A DNA stretch of 64,000 bases from Streptomyces sp. NBC_01476 (GTDB lineage Bacteria; Actinomycetota; Actinomycetes; Streptomycetales; Streptomycetaceae), in assembly GCF_036227265.1 (NCBI RefSeq), contig NZ_CP109446.1:4547501-4611500 (forward strand), given 5' to 3'. The position numbers and the translations under genes are program-made. The notes beneath the pieces are model-generated. The model was not told the DNA's origin. It did not search any database and saw nothing but the letters and a program-made list of their open reading frames with translations. Position 1 is the stretch's first letter; every line of letters begins with the position of its first letter. This document shows, piece by piece, positions 59,191-64,000 of this stretch.

Positions 59191-59958
59191 GTGGAACACA
59201 ACGACGACGGCACCCGTCGTCGCCGCGGCAGGCTGTTCGCCACCGTGGCCGGCGTGGCCGTGCTCGCGGCGGTGGCGGCCGGGGCGGTGCTCGTCTCCGA
59301 CCCGTCCAGCGCGGCACCGGCCGCGTCCGTACCGGCGCCCACCAGGGCGGGCGGTTCGGCGGCGCCGGCTCCGACCGCGACTGCGACACCGACGGCGGCA
59401 CCCGCCGCGACCGGGACGACGGCGCCCGCCGCGGCCCACGCGGCCGGGCGGGTCGAGAACGGCGTGCACACCGGTGACCTGCGGTATTTCCTGGCGCCAC
59501 CGCCGGCCGGCGCCGATGTGTACGGGGACCGCGCCGGTTCACCGCTCACCGCGGACGACATCGCCGTCACCGCCACCGACGAGTCCGCCGCCCGCGCGGC
59601 GCTCACGGCGTACGGATTCCGCGACGGCGCCTACCGCACGTATCTGACCGCCGACGGGGTCCGCGAGGTCACCGTCAAGCTGATCCGCTTCGCCGGACCC
59701 GGCCAGGCCGCCGCGTACGACGCCCAGCAGCGCGGCGAGGGCGCCCAGGGCACGGAGATCCCGCTCGGCGCGGACTACCCGGCCCGTGCGTACCACCTGG
59801 CGTCCGGCTCCGACGAGAGCACGGACACGGTGCTCGTCGACTCCTACCAGGGCGATGTCCACATCACCCTCACCGTCACCGGCGGCAGGACGCCGGCCGG
59901 CACGCAGCTGCGCGACCTGCTCGACGCGCAGTACCAGCGCCTCAGGACGGGTCACTGA
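59191..59958 (+). CDS. Membrane-anchored protein, paralogue array member 1
   Basis: A 255-residue protein. A basic N-terminus (VEHNDDGTRRRRGR) and one membrane helix (about 17-36) are followed by a Pro/Ala/Thr linker with PAPTATATPTAAPAATGT. The ~150-residue exported domain has GVHTGDLRYFLAPPPAGADVY and the ending LRDLLDAQYQRLRT. The family is not recognised. The three following genes share this layout (disordered tail, single helix, Ala/Pro linker, exported domain beginning near a (Y/H)-G-D/S-L-(L/R) strand). The GTG at 59191 has GGGGGG just upstream. It probably acts outside the membrane. Confidence 0.83.
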   Translation: MEHNDDGTRRRRGRLFATVAGVAVLAAVAAGAVLVSDPSSAAPAASVPAPTRAGGSAAPAPTATATPTAAPAATGTTAPAAAHAAGRVENGVHTGDLRYFLAPPPAGADVYGDRAGSPLTADDIAVTATDESAARAALTAYGFRDGAYRTYLTADGVREVTVKLIRFAGPGQAAAYDAQQRGEGAQGTEIPLGADYPARAYHLASGSDESTDTVLVDSYQGDVHITLTVTGGRTPAGTQLRDLLDAQYQRLRTGH

Positions 59959-60088
59959 CCCGTCCGGGCACGCGTCCGGAGCCCATGTCCTGCGGGGCTT
60001 CGCGCGCTTTCCGCACTTCTTGAGCTCTTGAGCTTCTTGCGCTTCCTGAACCCGCACGTCCCGAACTTTTCCGTTTTCCCCGCATCCA

Positions 60089-61039
60089 GTGGAGCACCCC
60101 TTGTCCCAGGACACCCCTGTGCCGGACCCCGACCCGGATCCGGTGCCACTTCCGGTGCCACTTCCGGCGCCCGACGCGGCAGCCGAGCCGGCCGCTGAGC
60201 GCGGCGCCGAGCCCGGCGTGGTGGCGGAGGCTTCGACCGGCACGGGCGCCGTTGCCGTTGCTGTTGCCGAAGCCGCGCCGGACGCCGAGGCCGAGGCCGA
60301 AATCGCGTCCGAGGCCGTACCGGTCCCCGCCAAGCCGCGCCGCCGCGGTCGTACGACGCTGCTGATCGCCTGCGCCGCCGTGCTGGGCGTACTGGCCGGC
60401 GGCGGACTCGGTTACCGCATCCAGCAGCAGCGGACGCCGACACCGCTGCCGCCGCTCACCGGCCCCATGCTCGCGCAGCCCAAGGGCGCGGGACCGGCCG
60501 CCCCCGTACTGCCCGCCGCCCAGGACCGTGACGCGATTTACGGCGGTGACCTGCTGAAACTCCTCACGCCCGAGCCGAAGGGCGCCAAGGAGTACGAAGC
60601 CTCCTGGATGACGCTGGCCGAGTATGCGAGCTACTGGACCGAGCCGGCCGACAAGTTCGAGGAGTTCGCCCGGGACCAGTTCCAGCGCGCGGTGTCCGCT
60701 CACTGGATGGGCCCGCACGACCTGAACTACGACGTCAGGATCCTGCAGTTCCGCGACGACACGAGCATGGAGGCGAGCTCACTCTTCACGGACCAGTCCG
60801 GCAGCATCGGCATCTACGACGGGGAGCAGGGCAGCGACGTCGACATCCCGGGCACCGTCCACGGCTACGTGTGGCCGTCCGGCCGGGCGGAGAGCGACGA
60901 CGACTACGGGCCGTACTACGAGGGCCGCGCCCTGGCCGAGGTGGGCAACCTGGAGATCGAGGTCTTCGTGGGGTCCTCGCACAAGGTGAAGATCTCGGAC
61001 GTCATGCCCGTGATCACGAAGCAACTGGAGCGGCTGTGA
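60089..61039 (+). CDS. Membrane-anchored protein, paralogue array member 2
   Basis: A 316-residue protein. A 90-residue acidic Pro/Ala tail (with DPDPDPVPLPVPLPAPDAA) and an Arg-rich junction (PRRRGR) precede a membrane helix (about 91-109). The exported domain (about 145-316) has AIYGGDLLKLLTPEPKGAKE and NLEIEVFVGSSHKVKISDVM. No family is recognised, but order and layout match the neighbours. The start is GTG at 60089, which like member 1 begins VEH. It overlaps member 3 by 4 bases (GTGA). It follows member 1 after 130 bases. Confidence 0.82.
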   Translation: MEHPLSQDTPVPDPDPDPVPLPVPLPAPDAAAEPAAERGAEPGVVAEASTGTGAVAVAVAEAAPDAEAEAEIASEAVPVPAKPRRRGRTTLLIACAAVLGVLAGGGLGYRIQQQRTPTPLPPLTGPMLAQPKGAGPAAPVLPAAQDRDAIYGGDLLKLLTPEPKGAKEYEASWMTLAEYASYWTEPADKFEEFARDQFQRAVSAHWMGPHDLNYDVRILQFRDDTSMEASSLFTDQSGSIGIYDGEQGSDVDIPGTVHGYVWPSGRAESDDDYGPYYEGRALAEVGNLEIEVFVGSSHKVKISDVMPVITKQLERL

Positions 61040-62160
61040 CCGACGAGACCCCCACCCAGCCGCCTGCGGCGGGCACACCGGACCCGGCGCCGGTGCCGGA
61101 CCCGCCGGCGGTGGCCCCCGCCCCGGGCGTACGGGAGGCGGCGTCCGCGCCTGACCCGGCTCCTGAGGGCCCTGCGCCGGACGTACCGGTGGCGGTGCGG
61201 GCCGTATCGGAGGCGCCGCCACAGGCGGACGTACCGCCTGTGGCGTCAGCGCTGGACAAACCGCTCGCGGCGCACGCACTGGAGGCGCCGGCTGTGCAGC
61301 CGGTGCCGGACGTGCCGTTTGCGGCGGGCGCGCCGGAGATGCCGTACGCGGCGACCGTGCCGGGTCTGCCCGCGGCGGACGTACCCGTTGCTTACGGGAT
61401 CCCGCAGGCGCCGGCCGTGCGGCCGAGGCGGCGGCTCGCGCTCGGGCTTGCTGTCGCGCTCGTGGTGGTCCTGGTGGGCGGCGGCGTCGGCTACGCGGCG
61501 CTGCGGAACGGCGGAGGCGACGACGCCAAGCCGTCGGCGACCCCGTGGGCCGCGCCGACGCCGACCGCGACCAAGGCGTTCGGCGCGAAGTCGGGCGGCA
61601 GCCACTACGGCAGCCTCAGCCTCATGCTGCTGCCCGTGCCGTCCGGCTACATGCCGGGGCCCGACGTCCACCAGTACGGCAACGACACGGTCCTCGACAC
61701 CAAGCAGGCGACGGACGTCATGGAAGGCGACGTCAGCGACCTGTCGAAGAAGGAGCGCAAGGAGCTGACCGCCGAGATCACCGCGATGCACATCGAGGGC
61801 GCGGGCCTGCGGACGTACAGCAGGACCGACGGAGAGCTGATCGTCCAGATGGAGCTGGTGCAGATGAGGAACAAGGAGGCGGCCCGCGCCGAGACGGAGT
61901 TCTTCGGCTCGCTGAAGAAGTTCCTCGACGACGGCGGCAAAGCCCCGAAGGTGAAGAACTACCCGCACGCGGTCTGCGTGGTGATGCCGAAGGACCTCGC
62001 GGTCACCACTGACCTCGACTCGATGACCTGCCAGGCCACCGAGGGCGACATCGTCGTGACCATGACCGCCAACGGCCCCTCACCGATGGACCGCGACGAG
62101 GCGGCGGGGCTGCTGAGCAAGCAACTGGACCGGATCAAGGACCCGGGAGAGGCCGTCTGA
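61036..62160 (+). CDS. Membrane-anchored protein, paralogue array member 3
   Basis: A 374-residue protein. A 130-residue Pro/Ala tail, a membrane helix (about 134-156) and a Thr/Ala linker lead to an exported domain (about 185-374) with HYGSLSLMLLPVPSGYMPGP. Two Cys (AVCVVMP, MTCQATEG) could form a disulfide. A charged amphipathic stretch (DLSKKERKELTAEITAMHIE) lies in the domain. The GTG start at 61036 is inside the stop of member 2, with GGAG upstream. The start of member 4 overlaps its stop by one base (TGATG). Confidence 0.82.
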   Translation: MTDETPTQPPAAGTPDPAPVPDPPAVAPAPGVREAASAPDPAPEGPAPDVPVAVRAVSEAPPQADVPPVASALDKPLAAHALEAPAVQPVPDVPFAAGAPEMPYAATVPGLPAADVPVAYGIPQAPAVRPRRRLALGLAVALVVVLVGGGVGYAALRNGGGDDAKPSATPWAAPTPTATKAFGAKSGGSHYGSLSLMLLPVPSGYMPGPDVHQYGNDTVLDTKQATDVMEGDVSDLSKKERKELTAEITAMHIEGAGLRTYSRTDGELIVQMELVQMRNKEAARAETEFFGSLKKFLDDGGKAPKVKNYPHAVCVVMPKDLAVTTDLDSMTCQATEGDIVVTMTANGPSPMDRDEAAGLLSKQLDRIKDPGEAV

Positions 62161-63596
62161 TGCCCGAACTCACCCCCGAGCGGGCGCCTGCGTCCGCCAC
62201 CACCGACGCGCTCCCCGACCCGGCCCCGGCGGCCACCAAGACCCTCCCGCCGCCCGACCCCGACCCGGCGCCCGCCGACCCGAAGCCGTCGGTCGCCGAC
62301 ACCCCGGCGGCCCCGGCCGCTGCTGCCGAGGCCGAGCCCGAGCCCGAGCCCACGGTCGCCGTAACCCCGGCCCCGGCTGCCGAGTCCCCGGCGTCTGCCG
62401 ACGCTGAGCCCGAGGCCGAGCCGGCGTCTGCCGCGCCGAAGCCGTCGGTCGCCAATACGCCGGCGGTCCCGGCCGCTGCTGCCGAGGCCGAGCCGGCTGC
62501 TGCCGAGCCGGAGTCCGCGGTTGTCGTAGCCCTGGCTGCCGCCGAGGCAGAACCCGGGGTCGCCGTGAGCCCGGCCCAAGCTGCCGAATCCCCGGCGTAT
62601 GCCGAACCCGCGGCGGCTGCCGCAGCCGAGCCCCCGGTCGCCGTGACCCCGGCAATTCCTGCCGTACCCCCCGCGCCTCCGGCCATGCCCCCCGTACCCC
62701 CCGTACCCCCCGTACCCCCCGTACCCCCCGTACCCCCCGTACCCCCCGTACCCCCCGTACCCCCCGTACCCGAAGGGTTCCGTGGGGTGCCCTTCGCGCT
62801 TCCGGCGCTTCCGGCGCTGCCCGGAGACGTGCCGGGCAGGGCGAAGGCGCCGCGCCGCAAGCTGCGGGCGGCGCTGCGGTGGACCGCTGCCGCGCTCGTG
62901 TTCGCCGTGCTCGGCGCCGGCACCGCGTACGCGGTGACCCGGCCCGAGCGGACGAAGATCCCCGGGCTGAAGACCGCCGACGACGGGCGGTGGACCTTCC
63001 CCCCGCTCGCGCTGCCGAAGCTCCCCGCGGGCAAGCCGCGACCGCTGGACGCCAAGGCGAACCCCGGCGGCCACCACTACGCCGACATCCGGTCGCTGCT
63101 GCTGCCCGCGCCGGAAGGTGCCCGCAGGGAGCCGGGGCTGCCCGGGAAGTCCGGCTGGCTGCCGGTCGACGACTTCCTGAAGCTGTACGCCATCGACGCC
63201 GGAACCGCCGGCACGCTGAAGTCCTCCCTCAAGGAGGGCGGCCTGCGGCACATCGCCGCCGAGGGCTGGACCATGCCGGACGGCACCCGAACCGAGATCT
63301 ACTTCCTGCAGTACATCAGCCAGCCGTACCAGGAGTCGGTCAGCGAAGGCGTCCAGTTCGAGGACCTCAAGGGCGTCAAGGAGCACAGCCTGGACGAGAC
63401 GGTGAAGCCGTCCCTCCTCCCGAAGTCGGTCACCGCCGACGTCCACCTGGAGACCCGCCCGGACGCCGAGGCGTCGCGGTACGCGTACCTGCACGCCGGT
63501 GACATCGACGCCCTGGTCGTCCAGACCCGGAAGGGCTCGATCCCCGAGGTGCCCTTCCAGCAGACCGTCCGGCTCCAGGCCCAGCTGCTCGGCTGA
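62160..63596 (+). CDS. Membrane-anchored protein, paralogue array member 4, with VPP repeat
   Basis: A 478-residue protein. The 235-residue N-terminal tail is Ala/Pro/Glu-rich with imperfect repeats (SVADTPAAPAAAAEAEPEPE-type, several copies) and ends in a (VPP)n run encoded by a 9-bp DNA repeat. A membrane helix lies near residues 240-260, followed by an exported domain from ~300 on with HHYADIRSLLLPAPEGARRE and the ending VRLQAQLLG. Highest similarity in layout is to member 3. A Pro/Ala tail of this length may span part of the wall or act as a spacer. ATG start at 62160. A terminator follows. Confidence 0.82.
   Translation: MPELTPERAPASATTDALPDPAPAATKTLPPPDPDPAPADPKPSVADTPAAPAAAAEAEPEPEPTVAVTPAPAAESPASADAEPEAEPASAAPKPSVANTPAVPAAAAEAEPAAAEPESAVVVALAAAEAEPGVAVSPAQAAESPAYAEPAAAAAAEPPVAVTPAIPAVPPAPPAMPPVPPVPPVPPVPPVPPVPPVPPVPPVPEGFRGVPFALPALPALPGDVPGRAKAPRRKLRAALRWTAAALVFAVLGAGTAYAVTRPERTKIPGLKTADDGRWTFPPLALPKLPAGKPRPLDAKANPGGHHYADIRSLLLPAPEGARREPGLPGKSGWLPVDDFLKLYAIDAGTAGTLKSSLKEGGLRHIAAEGWTMPDGTRTEIYFLQYISQPYQESVSEGVQFEDLKGVKEHSLDETVKPSLLPKSVTADVHLETRPDAEASRYAYLHAGDIDALVVQTRKGSIPEVPFQQTVRLQAQLLG
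62694..62774. repeat. 9-bp tandem repeat (GTACCCCCC)n
   Basis: Eight perfect copies of GTACCCCCC (62694-62765) and one partial copy, inside the tail of array member 4. Each unit encodes Val-Pro-Pro, so copy-number changes keep the frame. Pure repeats of this length are prone to slippage. Confidence 0.97.
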
Positions 63597-63602
63597 CGCC
63601 CC

Positions 63603-63630
63603 GCGGCGCCCCCGGGCCCGGGGGCGCCGC
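63603..63630 (+). terminator. Terminator after the four-gene array
   Basis: A perfect 28-base palindrome, GCGGCGCCCCCGGG and its complement, starts 7 bases after the stop codon of member 4. No T-run. Confidence 0.82.
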
Positions 63631-63723
63631 ACCTCACCCGGCCTGGCCGCGCCCACCGCGGGGCCGCGCACTAGACTCGTGCGCGGCCCGACCGCCAGCC
63701 CCGCCCGACCGAGGAGCACGTCC

Positions 63724-63828
63724 GTGGAAATCCAGTACTACTTCGACGCCCTGCTCATCCTGGTCTGCCTGGGCGTCGCCGTCTTCGCCTTCTACGCGGT
63801 GAAGAAGCTCTACCAGGGCCAGCGCTGA
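63724..63828 (+). CDS. Small single-span membrane protein (34 aa)
   Basis: A 34-residue protein: a short aromatic start (VEIQYYF), one membrane helix (ALLILVCLGVAVFAFYAV) and a basic end (KKLYQGQR). I recognise the pattern from conserved streptomycete small membrane proteins. The GTG at 63724 has GAGGAG 8 bases upstream. It precedes the FABP-like gene by one base and is probably co-transcribed. It would be missed by a length cut-off. Confidence 0.78.
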   Translation: MEIQYYFDALLILVCLGVAVFAFYAVKKLYQGQR

Positions 63829-63829
63829 C

Positions 63830-64000
63830 ATGATCGAGATCCCTTCCGACCTGCACCCCGAGCTGGTGCCGCTGGCCTTCCTGCTCGGCCGGTGGACGGG
63901 AGCGGGCGTCCACGACTTCCCCGGCGCCGAGAAGTGCAACTTCGGGCAGGAGGTCACCTTCACCCACGACGGCCGGCCGTTCCTGGAGTACACCTCGCAC
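63830..64000 (+). CDS. FABP/nitrobindin-like protein (partial, runs off the window)
   Basis: The first 57 codons of a protein that begins MIEIPSDLHPELVPLAFLLG and has RWTGAGVHDFPG, the first strands of nitrobindin/FABP-like heme-binding barrels. The expected full length is about 160-200 residues. ATG at 63830, overlapping or abutting the small membrane protein gene. Identification is from the N-terminal motif only. Confidence 0.75.
   Translation, partial: MIEIPSDLHPELVPLAFLLGRWTGAGVHDFPGAEKCNFGQEVTFTHDGRPFLEYTSH

Noticed and set aside
62694..62774. Possible CRISPR-like array
   Set aside because: The repeats are head-to-tail with no spacers, in the frame of a protein gene, and there is no cas gene.

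Overview
The window is high-GC actinobacterial chromosome, almost certainly Streptomyces or a close streptomycete relative. Third codon positions are strongly G/C, GTG starts are common and ATGA/GTGA stop-start overlaps are frequent. The gene order from the phosphate genes to the sulfurtransferase cluster (pit accessory-pit, pstBACS, NUDIX, CHAD, ppk, mshD, 5'-nucleotidase, two-component pair, trypsin-like protease, LacI, glnR, hydrolase, MoaD-like, DUF2993, rhodanese, DUF1416, DUF3099, DsrE-like) is the one I remember around SCO4137-SCO4170 of S. coelicolor. That comparison is from memory, not from a search.

Layout. 1-2.4 kb: 3' part of a 23S rRNA gene, 5S rRNA and a strong terminator. 2.4-11 kb: a GNAT acetyltransferase, a divergent D-2-hydroxyacid dehydrogenase, a sugar ABC importer without its own ATPase, a LacI regulator with two matching operators in the divergent promoter region, and a DipZ-like thiol-redox protein. 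11-13.6 kb: a translationally coupled pair made of a vWA/TROVE-like protein and a protein of unknown function. 13.8-22.5 kb: a chromosomal type IV secretion-like locus (VirD4-like, split VirB4, VirB6-like, VirB8-like, VirB2-like, and a divergent VirB1-like peptidoglycan hydrolase) with no relaxase or integrase. 22.8-28.4 kb: a BcrC-like PAP2 phosphatase, then a type VII secretion cargo cassette (WXG100-like protein, a protein with a T7SS-type N-terminus, two partners) and a divergent lipoprotein/secreted-protein pair. 28.4-32 kb: a lipoprotein berberine-bridge-type oxidoreductase, small conserved proteins and an LppX/LolA-like lipoprotein.

32-48 kb is the phosphate region: CsoR with its operator, DUF47-pit, pstSCAB behind PHO boxes, NUDIX-CHAD-ppk (polyphosphate), mshD (mycothiol), an MFS transporter and a secreted nucleotidase behind a PHO-like 11-bp array. 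48-53 kb holds a two-component pair, an HtrA-like protease, a LacI regulator and glnR. 53-59 kb runs into sulfur metabolism: a MoaD/ThiS-like protein, then a leaderless 26-codon cysteine-containing leader peptide upstream of a thiosulfate sulfurtransferase and DUF1416, and a DsrE-like protein. 59-63.6 kb is a tandem array of four divergent membrane-anchored proteins with Pro/Ala-rich N-termini, one carrying a pure 9-bp repeat. The window ends in a 34-residue membrane protein and the start of a FABP/nitrobindin-like gene.

Best candidates for undescribed biology are the T4SS-like locus with a degenerate coupling ATPase, the vWA/TROVE-like pair, the T7SS cargo cassette, and the four-gene membrane-protein array.
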